Assembly: GCA_964640795.1 (NCBI GenBank)
Contig: CAZXIN010000011.1
Span: 61,121-125,120 of the forward strand
DNA: 64,000 bases
Direction of reading: 5' to 3'
From: M269 sp964640795
GTDB lineage: Bacteria > Pseudomonadota > Gammaproteobacteria > Enterobacterales > Alteromonadaceae
The translations under genes and the position numbers were made by a program. The notes under the pieces were generated by a model that searched no databases, was not told the DNA's origin, and worked only from the letters and a program-made list of their open reading frames with translations. Of this stretch, positions 53,421-63,500 are shown one piece after another (the stretch's first letter is position 1; each line of letters begins with the position of its first letter).

Positions 53421-53430
53421 TGTGATTTAT

Positions 53431-54003
53431 ATGGCGGACGGTGACAACCTAACCGAGAAGCAAAAACAACAACAGGGCCTAGAGTATGATCCGAGTGATA
53501 GCGAACTCTCGGCCGATCGATTAAAAGCCAAACAGTTGTGCCAGAAGCTAAACAACTTATCACCAAATGCTAAAAAGGCACGCAGACAGGTATTATTGGC
53601 GTTGTTTGGGGAAGCTTCAACACTATGGATTGAACCCGACTTTTATTGTGATTACGGTTACAATATTAAAACAGGGAAGAATTTTTATGCTAACCATAAT
53701 GTGGTTATATTAGACGGTGCTCAAGTAGTATTTGGTGACGATGTATTGATCGCTCCGGGCGTTTTGATCTCCACAGTTACTCATCCACTCAATCCACATA
53801 AGCGCCAAGCAGGTCTGGAAATAGCTAAACCAATATCTATTGGCCATAATGTTTGGTTAGGTATGGGAGCTAAGATCTTGCCCGGTGTCACTATCGGTGA
53901 TAATGCTGTCGTGGCGGCAGGTGCTGTCGTTACAAAAGATGTTCCTGCGAATACTGTCACAGCAGGTGTGCCGGCTAGCCCTATTAAACATATTGATGAA
54001 TAG
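53431..54003 (+). CDS. Hexapeptide-repeat O-acetyltransferase (LacA/NodL/Maa-like)
   Basis: A 190-residue acyltransferase with the N-terminal Mac domain (LTEKQKQQQGLEYDPSDSEL) and left-handed beta-helix repeats with VLISTVTHPLNP (catalytic His), IGHNVWLGMGAKILPGVTIG and VVAAGAVVTKDV. It is expected to acetylate a sugar or galactoside. An alternative GTG start 9 nt upstream is possible; no clear ribosome-binding site was seen. Confidence 0.88.
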   Translation: MADGDNLTEKQKQQQGLEYDPSDSELSADRLKAKQLCQKLNNLSPNAKKARRQVLLALFGEASTLWIEPDFYCDYGYNIKTGKNFYANHNVVILDGAQVVFGDDVLIAPGVLISTVTHPLNPHKRQAGLEIAKPISIGHNVWLGMGAKILPGVTIGDNAVVAAGAVVTKDVPANTVTAGVPASPIKHIDE

Positions 54004-54011
54004 GATCACGC

Positions 54012-54491
54012 CTATCCATCATAGGGTTCAACCGAAATACCTGACATACTGTAACCAACAGTAGCTATATCACCTGACCAACCTTTTGTACTTAATTTGC
54101 CACTAATCCACACAGCATCGTAGAGATCGTCAACCGGCACACCTTTGTCAAATTTAACATAGACAATTTGATTGGATGGTGGCGGCGGCACATGAATACA
54201 GGCACCAAAATAAGGCACAAGCAGAAACTCGGTAAGGTTTTCATCATCACCTTCAAGTGGTACTACAAACCCCGGTATTTTAATATCTTGTCCATCAAAT
54301 TTATCGACAACGGGTGCGTCAGGTTCGGCCTGAGCTAAGGTTGACCCTTCATGAAATACTTGTGACTGTGGTGCAGGAACGTAGCCATCAGGAACCAAGT
54401 CTTCCCAAAATACCTCTTTAGTTTCAGCCAAGAGGGTTCCACTAAAAGAAACTGCTGCAAAAGCCGCAATTGAAAAAATAATGTTCTTCAT
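54012..54491 (-). CDS. Exported DUF3299 protein
   Basis: A 159-residue exported protein: signal peptide (about 1-22) and a DUF3299 domain with the metal-like segment IPGFVVPLEGDD and PYFGACIHVPPPPSNQIVYV. Family members lie near ABC permease or copper genes; function is unknown. It is convergent with the acetyltransferase and 3 nt after the MFS gene. Confidence 0.85.
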   Translation of the reverse strand: MKNIIFSIAAFAAVSFSGTLLAETKEVFWEDLVPDGYVPAPQSQVFHEGSTLAQAEPDAPVVDKFDGQDIKIPGFVVPLEGDDENLTEFLLVPYFGACIHVPPPPSNQIVYVKFDKGVPVDDLYDAVWISGKLSTKGWSGDIATVGYSMSGISVEPYDG

Positions 54492-54494
54492 ACG

Positions 54495-55691
54495 TTATAT
54501 TTCACTACTATTAGCCCAACCTAATGGGTTCTTTCTAACTTCATTGCCTGCACTGGGATTAGCCGGTAGGTTCAATGCTAACCCTAACGAGCAAAACGCA
54601 AAGCCGGCGCCTATATAAAACACCAATGTTGGTGAGCTTAACCAAACTATACCGAGTAAAGCAGGTATCACAACAGCGGCTATATGGTTGATCGTAAAGG
54701 CAACACCTGCTGTAGAGGCAATATCTTTTGGATCTGCAACCTTTTGGAAGTAGGTTTTTATCGCGATAGCCATCGCGAAGAACAAATGATCAATCACAAA
54801 TAAAGTACCTGCTATATTCGCATTCTCTACTAGTCCGTAACTGACAAAAACGATAATGAGCCCGATATACTCAACACACAACGCTTTCCGTTCACCTACT
54901 TTGTGGATCCACTGACCAATCTTAGGTGCAAACAGCAGGTTAAAAATATAATTGACCATAAACAGGAGACTGATTTCACCCACAGTATAACCAAACTTTT
55001 CTACCATCATAAAAGCAGCAAACACCACAAAAATCTGCCTCCGCGCCCCACTAAAAAAAGTTAAGCAGTAGTAGAGCCAGTAGCGTTTCCTGAGTAGTAG
55101 TTTTTTGTGCTGAGTCGTTGGTTGCTCAAATCGAGGGAAGGCTATCCATAAGACCAATACAATCCCTAAACCTGCGCCACCCGCTAACATATACATGCTG
55201 TTGTAGCTTATTCCAGCTATTTCCATCAATAGCCAAATAGCACCATAAGCAAAAAGCGAAGCGAAAGACTTAACAGCCAATTGCTTACCCATAAAATGAG
55301 CACTTTGTTCCTTACTCAACCACTGTAAGGTTAAGGACTGATTAATCGTCTCAAAATAATGAAAGCCGATAGACATCAATACCGTTGTACAGTACAAACC
55401 GATCTCGAACGGGAACCAGCCGGTTATTGCAATCCCTACAGACATTAACGCAAGCGACACTAGAGCAAACGTTTGCTCCTTCAATATCAATAAAACAAAA
55501 ACAGCCGTAAAAGCTAAAAAGCCGGGAATCTCTCTAAAACTTTGCAATAAGCCTATCTCTTGCCCAGTAAACTGCGCTTTCTCTATGACAAAGTTGTTAA
55601 GCAGTACGTTCCATACAGCAAATGTCATCGGCATAACAAAGCTCATAGCTAATAAGAAAAACTGTGGATTATCGCGATACTTGGCCAGCAA
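54495..55691 (-). CDS. MFS-type transporter
   Basis: A 398-residue membrane protein with about 12 hydrophobic helices and weak MFS motifs (NYIFNLLFAPKIGQWIHKVG). It starts with TTG (MLAKY). No substrate can be read. The end lies 3 nt before the DUF3299 gene, so they are probably co-transcribed. Confidence 0.78.
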   Translation of the reverse strand: MLAKYRDNPQFFLLAMSFVMPMTFAVWNVLLNNFVIEKAQFTGQEIGLLQSFREIPGFLAFTAVFVLLILKEQTFALVSLALMSVGIAITGWFPFEIGLYCTTVLMSIGFHYFETINQSLTLQWLSKEQSAHFMGKQLAVKSFASLFAYGAIWLLMEIAGISYNSMYMLAGGAGLGIVLVLWIAFPRFEQPTTQHKKLLLRKRYWLYYCLTFFSGARRQIFVVFAAFMMVEKFGYTVGEISLLFMVNYIFNLLFAPKIGQWIHKVGERKALCVEYIGLIIVFVSYGLVENANIAGTLFVIDHLFFAMAIAIKTYFQKVADPKDIASTAGVAFTINHIAAVVIPALLGIVWLSSPTLVFYIGAGFAFCSLGLALNLPANPSAGNEVRKNPLGWANSSEI

Positions 55692-55810
55692 GATTCAAAC
55701 TCAGGGTACGTAAGATAAACAAAATTATCTCATGAGCTTTCTTTTTTTGATAGCAAAGAGGCTAGATTGACGTCCTAATCACTGTAACAAGTTTTGGAAG
55801 GGGTGAATAA

Positions 55811-55836
55811 AAGCAAAAGCCAGCGAAACGCTGGCT
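55811..55836 (-). terminator. Terminator of ppa
   Basis: On the minus strand AGCCAGCG / CGCTGGCT with a 3-nt loop, then TTTGCTTTTATT. It lies about 35 nt after the ppa stop. Confidence 0.85.
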
Positions 55837-55870
55837 CTCGTACAGTCGGAAGTAAACCAAGCTTACATCA

Positions 55871-56419
55871 TTAAAATGCTGGTTTTTCAGGCTCTTGCTC
55901 ATAACGAGTCACACTGTCTATGATTTCTTTTTTAGCAGCTTCAGCGTTATCCCAACCATCTATTTTAACCCACTTATTAGGCTCTAAATCTTTATAATGT
56001 TGGAAGAAGTGCTCAATTTGTTGAAGCGTAAGCTCTGGTACCTGATCGATTTCAGTGATACCACGATAGATAGTTGATAATTTATCAGCGGGAACAGCAA
56101 GTATTTTTGCATCTGTACCCGACTCGTCAGTCATATTCAACACACCTACAGGGCGACTACGAATAACTGAGCCGGCCATCAAAGGAAATGGTGTTAGTAC
56201 TAAAACATCAACCGGATCCCCATCTTCAGATAAGGTGTGAGGTACATAGCCATAATTTGTCGGATAGTGCATACAGGTTGCCATGAAACGATCGACAAAA
56301 ATAGCACCAGAATCTTTATCTACTTCATATTTTACTGGATCTGAATGAGCCGGGATTTCGATGATAACGTTTATTTCATCTGGAAGGTTTTTGCCTGCGG
56401 GCACTGCATTAAGACTCAT
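55871..56419 (-). CDS. ppa: Soluble inorganic pyrophosphatase (family I)
   Basis: A 182-residue cytoplasmic pyrophosphatase. It has the family I active-site block IEIPAHSDPVKYEVDKDSGA, the Asp-rich EDGDPVDVLVLTP with three metal-binding Asp, YKDLEPNKWVKIDGW. It hydrolyses PPi from biosynthesis. It is divergent from a membrane pyrophosphatase gene, separated by a MITE-like element and a short ORF. Confidence 0.97.
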   Translation of the reverse strand: MSLNAVPAGKNLPDEINVIIEIPAHSDPVKYEVDKDSGAIFVDRFMATCMHYPTNYGYVPHTLSEDGDPVDVLVLTPFPLMAGSVIRSRPVGVLNMTDESGTDAKILAVPADKLSTIYRGITEIDQVPELTLQQIEHFFQHYKDLEPNKWVKIDGWDNAEAAKKEIIDSVTRYEQEPEKPAF

Positions 56420-56464
56420 AGGTGAGATCCTGAATTAATAAGTTTAAACATTGTAAAAGATAGC

Positions 56465-56638
56465 TAGGGCTTGTTGACCTTTGTTCATTTTTTATGCTGA
56501 ACGATAAAATGGCCTAGACCATCTACATCAGTTATTGACAACACAAAGGTAGGCCGTTTTAGCTTCAACCTCTCGAGCAGTGGTCTGGCTAAAAAATTGC
56601 CATCCGCATACATTATGCACAAAGGTCAACAAGCTCTA
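56465..56638. mobile_element. MITE-like element, 174 bp
   Basis: Terminal inverted repeats of about 24 bp (TAGGGCTTGTTGACCTTTG on the left, its inverse TAGAGCTTGTTGACCTTTG on the right, two mismatches) end in TA on both sides, consistent with a TA target-site duplication. No coding capacity. It lies between ppa and hppA and could change their promoters. Confidence 0.75.
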
Positions 56639-56837
56639 AGTATTATAACCATTATCAAAAAGTCAGACACCCTAAAATCTCCATTGTTGATAAATTTTGT
56701 TAGTTTTTAATCAATTAAGCTTGAACTACGGGTCATTTGGTCGTTATAGTCACCATGAAATGTTAACAAAATGTAAATAACAAGAGGGTATAAAGCCTCC
56801 CACTAACATGTATCTTTGGATGTATCAGGGATATTCT

Positions 56838-56927
56838 ATGAGCGGCTTACATACTCACCATACACAAAGTATGTTCCTTGAGCTTACTCTTGGAAGCCGT
56901 CGTCCTTTGTATCTTTTGATGCGTTAA
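56838..56927 (+). CDS. Possible 29-residue leader or small protein before hppA
   Basis: A short ORF, MSGLHTHHTQ ... LYLLMR (29 residues), has AGGGA 7 nt before its ATG and ends 9 nt before hppA. It is His-rich at the start and basic at the end. It could be a translated small protein or a leader peptide attenuating hppA. The evidence is only position and ribosome-binding site. Confidence 0.4.
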   Translation: MSGLHTHHTQSMFLELTLGSRRPLYLLMR

Positions 56928-56936
56928 GGGGAAGTT

Positions 56937-58937
56937 ATGTCCGAGTTATTTTACCTACCGCCTATCCTTGGTGTTGTAGGGTTAGTGTTCGCCGTTGTCA
57001 TCTACATGATGATCAAGAAGATTCCTGTCACAAATACCAAAATCGGAAAAATCGCCGATGCAATCCACTTGGGTGCCATGGTATTTATGCACCGCGAATA
57101 TAAGATGCTCTTTATATTTGCAGTTGTTGTGGGTGTTTTACTCTATTTCTCACTCGGCGCAAACACGACTTTGGCTTTTGTGGTAGGCGCCAGCTGCTCG
57201 GCACTTGCTGGTTACATCGGTATGTTCACTGCAACGAAAGCCAATGTAAGAACAACTCAGGCTGCCCACGACAGTGGCCCCGCTCAAGCTCTCTCCATCG
57301 CCTTCATGGGAGGGTCCATTATGGGCCTTTGCGTTGCTTCGATGGGATTACTTGGCTTAGGTATGTTGTATTGGTATTTCGGCGGTGACCCTGAGACAGC
57401 ACATGTCATACATGGCTTTGGTATGGGTGCTTCTATTGTGGCGTTATTTTCTCGGGTAGGAGGAGGTATATTCACTAAGAGTGCCGATGTAGGTGCTGAC
57501 TTAGTTGGTAAGATCGAGGCAGGTATTCCAGAAGATGACCCTCGAAACCCTGGCGTTATTGCAGACAATGTTGGCGATAATGTTGGTGATGTTGCCGGCA
57601 TGGGTTCCGACATCTTCGAATCCTATTGTGGTTCTATGATCGCTACAATCGCCATCGCGTCAACCATGGCTATAGGTGTTTTAGGTAGCAGAGAATCATT
57701 GATGTTCCTGCCTTTAGGCTTAGCTTCTGCCGGTTTGGTGTGCTCAATATTAGGCATTTTATTGGTCAAAATGATGTCAGCAAGCAAACCAGAAGTAGCG
57801 TTGAGAGCAGGCACAATGTCCGCTGCGGTTATATTTATTGTTGTGGCTTACTTTGTCATAGCTAAAATGGACATTAGCGCGAATGTTTGGTGGGCCGTAG
57901 TTGCTGGTACGGTTGGTGGCATTGTTATCGGATTAGTCACCGAATACTACACGGCGTCAACACCAGTGCACCGAATTGCTAAATCAGGTGAAACGGGACC
58001 TGCAACAGTCATGATTACGGGCTTAGCTGTCGGCATGCAATCAGTCATTGTTCCTGTGCTTACTATCTGTGTGGTTATTTATTTCTCTACAGACCTTGCC
58101 GGTCTTTATGGGGTTGGTATAGCCGCAGTCGGCATGTTAGCGACTGTCGGTATTACAATGGCTATCGATGCTTATGGCCCAGTAGCTGACAATGCCGGTG
58201 GTATCGCAGAAATGGGAGGCTTAGGTAAAGAAACAAGAGAGATAACTGACTCTTTAGACGAGCTGGGCAATACAACAGCTGCTATTGGTAAAGGCTTCGC
58301 CATTGGCGCTGCCGCCTTGGCAGCTTTAGCCATCATCGCGGCCTTTGTAGAAACCATGAGCACCCGATATGAAGACTTCACCCTGCACCTAGGTAACCCC
58401 ATTGTGCTTGTTGGACTATTTATTGGCGGCGTTTTACCTTTTGCAATAGCGTCTATCACAATGACAGCTGTAGGTGATGCAGCGTTTGAGATGATTCAGG
58501 AGATCAGGCGCCAATTTAGAGAAATAGCTGGATTAATGGAAGGTGAAGCCGAGCCTGACACCGGCCGATGTGTCGACATAGCAACTCAAGCTGCTTTAAA
58601 GAAAATGATCTTACCCGGTGTCATCGCGGTTGCTGTACCGCCACTCGTCGGCTTTGGGTTAGGTGCACATGCGTTAGGAGGGATGTTAGGTGGTGCATTA
58701 TTAGGCTGTGTGTTAATGGCCCTAATGATGGCAAACGCTGGCGGCGCTTGGGATAACGCTAAAAAGTATATCGAAAAAGGAAATTTCGGCGGAAAAGGCT
58801 CAGAAGTTCACGCTGCAACTGTCGTCGGAGATACTGTAGGAGACCCATTCAAGGATACATCGGGACCTGCAATGAATATTCTCATCAATGTGATGGCTAT
58901 AGTGAGTTTGGTTATTTCGCCATTATTATCGATTTAA
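56937..58937 (+). CDS. hppA: Membrane-bound ion-pumping pyrophosphatase (K+-dependent type)
   Basis: A 666-residue integral membrane pyrophosphatase with about 16 helices. The substrate motifs are GGGIFTKSADVGADLVGKIE and EDDPRNPGVIADNVGDNVGD; the later DNAGGIAEM and VGDTVGDPFKDTSGPAMN blocks are present. At residues 444-449 it reads GNTTAA, the pattern of the K+-dependent subfamily (the K+-independent subfamily has Lys here). It couples PPi hydrolysis to H+ or Na+ export; which ion cannot be decided from what I can see. Gene ppa (soluble) lies divergent upstream. Confidence 0.94.
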   Translation: MSELFYLPPILGVVGLVFAVVIYMMIKKIPVTNTKIGKIADAIHLGAMVFMHREYKMLFIFAVVVGVLLYFSLGANTTLAFVVGASCSALAGYIGMFTATKANVRTTQAAHDSGPAQALSIAFMGGSIMGLCVASMGLLGLGMLYWYFGGDPETAHVIHGFGMGASIVALFSRVGGGIFTKSADVGADLVGKIEAGIPEDDPRNPGVIADNVGDNVGDVAGMGSDIFESYCGSMIATIAIASTMAIGVLGSRESLMFLPLGLASAGLVCSILGILLVKMMSASKPEVALRAGTMSAAVIFIVVAYFVIAKMDISANVWWAVVAGTVGGIVIGLVTEYYTASTPVHRIAKSGETGPATVMITGLAVGMQSVIVPVLTICVVIYFSTDLAGLYGVGIAAVGMLATVGITMAIDAYGPVADNAGGIAEMGGLGKETREITDSLDELGNTTAAIGKGFAIGAAALAALAIIAAFVETMSTRYEDFTLHLGNPIVLVGLFIGGVLPFAIASITMTAVGDAAFEMIQEIRRQFREIAGLMEGEAEPDTGRCVDIATQAALKKMILPGVIAVAVPPLVGFGLGAHALGGMLGGALLGCVLMALMMANAGGAWDNAKKYIEKGNFGGKGSEVHAATVVGDTVGDPFKDTSGPAMNILINVMAIVSLVISPLLSI

Positions 58938-58966
58938 ATCATCTGCGGCTTCACTAAATGCCGACT

Positions 58967-58993
58967 AGGAGCTCAGTTTCATATTGAGCTCCT
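58967..58993 (+). terminator. Hairpin after hppA
   Basis: A perfect 9-bp stem AGGAGCTCA / TGAGCTCCT, 30 nt after the stop, without a long T-run. Confidence 0.6.
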
Positions 58994-59060
58994 GATTATT
59001 GAAACTTTGATTCTTTGGGTAAATACAACTAAGTTTTGATAAACACAAAGGGAGTAATGA

Positions 59061-60263
59061 ATGTTAAGGCTATACTCTACTCGCTTCAATCATAGCTCTG
59101 CACCTAGTCGCTGTATTGGCCTAGTGATTGCTCTAATTTTATTAAGTTCTTGTGCCTCAATCGACGAATCAAAGGTCAGTGGCAAAAGCTCGCTACATCT
59201 GTTCAACGATACACTCTTCTCTAATTACCAGATTCACACAATAGAAAGCGAAGAAGAAGTGTTCGAGCTTGGCAAAGAAGCAGAGAACTACCTAAGACAG
59301 GACATCAATCAAATCCAAGACTCCGCAAAGAGAATGTACGCTCTGATGAATGATTTATTCTTAGATCATGATTTACAACTTTTATATGCTCCCGATGCCA
59401 ACACGATTGCATCCGAAACATTCAGGAGAAAAACAGCAAATTGCCTATCAATGTCAATTATGGCTTACTCCCTTGCCAAAGAAGCTGATTTTATCGTTCA
59501 ATTTCAAGAGGTCGTTATCCCAGAGTTTTGGACTAATAGAGAGGGTGCTAGTTTACTAAATGGGCATATCAATTTACGTATCTTCCGTAAAGATAACATA
59601 AAGGCACAGGGCAAAGCCTTTAATGGCATTACTCTGGATTTCGACCCGTTAACCACCCGAAAGCAGTTCAAGAAAATACGCCTAACAAAAAGTCAAATAT
59701 TAGCTATGTATTATAATAATAAAGGGGCTGATGCTTTCTTAAAAAAAGAACACGCCAAGGCCTATGCTTACTTTAGAGCCTCCGCAACCTTATTTCCAAG
59801 CTTTGATAGTGTGTGGTCTAATCTAGGCTATTTATATAAAGCTGCCGGTGATATAAACATGGCAATGAAGGCATACCAACATGCCCTTGCTATCAATCCA
59901 GACAATAATGTAGGTTGGGGAAATTTTGCAATTTTACTCCAAGAAACAGGCCGAAAAAACGAAGCAGAAGATATACTAAAAAGGGTCGAACAGAAACGTC
60001 AGAAAAACCCTTATTATCACCTAATGCTGGGAGACGTAGCGTTTAATCAAGAAAAATGGGATAAATCATTGGCACATTACTATAAAGCAATTGAACTCGG
60101 TGCTAAACAACATGAGTCGTATTTTGGGGTAGCGAAAAGCCATTTTGAGTTAGGAAATACAAAACGCAGTAGAAAGTACTTCAAAATTGCAAAACGATAT
60201 TCTATATCTAAACAAGACAAAGACCGCTATCAAGGTAAATTAAACCTTTTATCGAGCTTATAA
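59061..60263 (+). CDS. Lipoprotein with transglutaminase-like and TPR domains
   Basis: A 400-residue predicted lipoprotein (lipobox LSSC around residue 31). The middle part (about 100-185) resembles a transglutaminase-like fold: NCLSMSIMAYSLAKEADF has a candidate catalytic Cys and LLNGHINLRI a candidate His. TPR repeats occupy about 220-390 (AYFRASATLFPSFDSVWSNL). Such proteins are usually peptide- or protein-handling factors of the envelope. Unknown substrate. Confidence 0.78.
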   Translation: MLRLYSTRFNHSSAPSRCIGLVIALILLSSCASIDESKVSGKSSLHLFNDTLFSNYQIHTIESEEEVFELGKEAENYLRQDINQIQDSAKRMYALMNDLFLDHDLQLLYAPDANTIASETFRRKTANCLSMSIMAYSLAKEADFIVQFQEVVIPEFWTNREGASLLNGHINLRIFRKDNIKAQGKAFNGITLDFDPLTTRKQFKKIRLTKSQILAMYYNNKGADAFLKKEHAKAYAYFRASATLFPSFDSVWSNLGYLYKAAGDINMAMKAYQHALAINPDNNVGWGNFAILLQETGRKNEAEDILKRVEQKRQKNPYYHLMLGDVAFNQEKWDKSLAHYYKAIELGAKQHESYFGVAKSHFELGNTKRSRKYFKIAKRYSISKQDKDRYQGKLNLLSSL

Positions 60264-60462
60264 AACTCTTATTCGCCCGGCACCAATTATTATCCCACCA
60301 AAACATACATATCTGAACAGTGGCCACTTCCAAATGACTTAAGCTGAAATACCTTATAAGAATTGAATACTCCCTATAAGTTGAGCCGAGTAACAAATAG
60401 TTATTGATGACAGGAAAGCACTTTAGAGAGCCCAATATGGCCTGTATATGATCTGCGTTTTA

Positions 60463-60502
60463 AGCACAGCCCCTGATACTTCATGTTCAGCAAGGCTGTG
60501 CT
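60463..60502. terminator. Hairpin between convergent genes
   Basis: A perfect 9-bp stem AGCACAGCC / GGCTGTGCT with a 22-nt loop, between the TPR lipoprotein gene and the large surface-protein gene. It may serve either or both. Confidence 0.55.
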
Positions 60503-60526
60503 AGCTATCGATGCAGTTGATTTAAT

Positions 60527-63500
60527 TTAACGTCTCTGAATAGTTAAAATACGACGCTTAGATAGTACTAAGAGAATAAGAGCCATGTGCCAAAACTCAA
60601 TACTACCGCCACCTCCGCTATTACTATTCGCTTCCGGAGGTGGCGCAGATACATTCACTGTGACAGCAACTGTTACGCTCGCGCCTTCCACATCTGTGAC
60701 ATCTATCATGAAGTTATCAGTACCCGATGTGCCTGCATTAGCAGTATAGGTAAATGTTCCGTCTTGATTAACAACGGCTGTTCCTTGAGTTGGGTTGGCT
60801 GATAAGCTAAATGTAAGCTCGTCTCCCTCGTCGACATCTTCAGCGCTGACGGATGAGCTTACGGTTTGCCCTTCCACAACCGATAATGCAATATTTTGTT
60901 CCAGCACAGTGGGTGAATCATTAATGGCAGTTAAGTTGACATTTATCTCCTGCTGTACGGCTTGAGTCCCATCATCAACATTAATAACAACAATAAATTC
61001 CCCGTTTGCATTTGCTTCGGGCATGACTTCCAATACATCACCCTCTATCGTAGCTTCCCATTGAGGAGGAACTTGAGCGATACCAAACGAAACAGAATCC
61101 CCGTCTATATCCGATGCAGCTAAATTAATCGTAAAAGCACTATCTTCGTCGGCTGTTGCCTCAACATCACCTTCATAGATTGGTGCATCATTAGCTGGCA
61201 ATACTATTATCGCCAGTGTTCTTGTATCAGTACCTTGTGCTTGGTCTGTAACCTGGATTGTGATGCTATCGTCGCCATTAAAGTTTACATTAGGAGAGTA
61301 AGTTAATACCCCTTCATCAGATAAGATCGCATTGCCAGAAGTTGGTTGCTCCGTAATAAGAAATTCAAACTCAGTGTCATCAGGATCATCTATTTCTATA
61401 GTGAAGTCTGTGGACTCATCCTCTGATGCCGACAATTGTTCAGTAACAATGACAGGGGCATCATTAACTGGTGTGATAGTGACATCAACGGTAAATACAG
61501 AGGTCCCTCCGTGAATATCAGAGACTTCTACTTCTGCGGTATCCGTGCCAAATTCATTGCTGTCAGGTACATACCGAAGAACATTGCCTTCTATCTCTAT
61601 CAAGCCAATGATTGGTTCTTCGCTCACAGCAAACGATGTTGCGTCATTTTCATTATCTGTAGCAGATAATACAAATTCACCGGATTGATCTTCAATAACA
61701 GTCAAAGAAATATCAGGGTGCGTAGGTGCTAGGTTTATAGTGGTTTGCTGAATACGTCCTGCACTATTCACCGGCACGGTGAAAAATGTACCTCCATTTC
61801 CTATACCCAAACCGTTGGTACTGACTTCTGTATTCTCATCAACAAGTATCGGTGATGAAGGAACAGAAATATCAAAAATTGTCCCCGTAGCATTAACTAC
61901 CACTAAAAAATCACCATTAACATGCAACGAAAAAGCTTGCCCATTAAGGGAAAACCTATCGGGCAAAGCTACAGTCTCAACCAGACTCGGATTGCTAAGT
62001 TCGCTGACGTCATACACATTAATTACAGGTAAAAAGGCTTCATCCAAATCTGGCACATACAAGAAGTCTCCACTCTTTGCCAGATTACCCGTTATAAAGT
62101 TATCACGATTAATTCTACTGACTTCTGTCACTTGACTTAAGTTACTGGTATCGTAAATGATAACTTGATTTGGGCTTCTCCTAGGAACAAATAAAGCATC
62201 CATAACTGCCAACATGGGCTGGATAGTAAAATTGCTATTAGGGATTTCAATTCGGTCAACTTGAGTTAATTGAAATGAGAAAAAGTTCAAATTGCCCGAT
62301 GCTCTCGCGAGGAAGCCCTCGTCTAGAGTGATAATTTCACCATCGCTACTTGATGCCCCAAGAAACCCTCTTTGTTGGCCTCTATCTATCCCTTGCACAA
62401 AGTCACTGAGGCTATGTATATTTAATTGTCCATCATTAATAACCAAAACATCGTCACCAAAAAATTCGATACCAGCAGCACCGAGTGCACTTGGTTCAAA
62501 ACGAGATTCCAATTCTGGTTGCTGGTTACCTGATAGCTGCCAAAGGTGGAAGGCCCTTTCCAAGGCGTTTGTCGCTAACCTATTATCGAGAATATCAAAG
62601 TCTGAAATATCTGCAGACTGACTAAAAGTATCCAATGAACTCAGAACGGTCGTCGAATTTGGGTTTACATTTAACGCTTCTATACCCTGTGAACTTCGAG
62701 TAAAAAATAGGGTATTACCCACTAATTCGGCATCTTCCACTCTTCCAACGCCGAAAAGCGTTTGCGTCAATGAGAGTGTTCCATTTGTATTGACTTCAAA
62801 TGATTCAATTGCAACACCCCTTCCTATACGCAACACTAAGTTGTCTCTAACAATAATATCTCGTGTGAAATCAAAAGTGCTGCCTTGTTCAAACACAGAA
62901 CTTAATTGGTTGCCATCAATTCTGACAACTTGCATCCCTATTAGGCTATCGAATAGAAACCAAAGGTCGCCACTAACTGTAGAAGCCTGATACTGTTGTT
63001 GCGCATCTGGAAAGTTAAATTGCTCTTCTTGTAAGGGAGTCCCGTTTTCATCAAAGGGGAGGCGAAAGAAGTCTGCTGGCTGGCCGTTTCCTCGATTTAA
63101 AGTGACATATAGTTCATCGTTAAAAAAAGTCGCTGTATATAAGCCTAAAAATGAAGTTCCTTGCGGGTTGCCAAAACTTCTTGAAGAGACAACTTCGACT
63201 TCTCCTGAGTCTCTTACATCGACCTGCTGAACACTAAAAGATGCCCCCGGAAAAGCTTCGGTTACATAGAGATTATTGCCATTCCCTTCAATTAAGTCCG
63301 GCTGAAAAGAAGAACCAAGATTAAGACTAGTAGAGCCGACAAAGCTAAATGTATCGCTTTCTAATATCGCACTGACTAGACTCAGCCCCGATGCGGTGTT
63401 CACTAAAAATACCCAATGATCATTGACAAAGCTTACATCAACGACATTACGAATTTCTGTGCCGTCATCAAGTTGCCTAAACTCATGTTGCCCAACTAGC

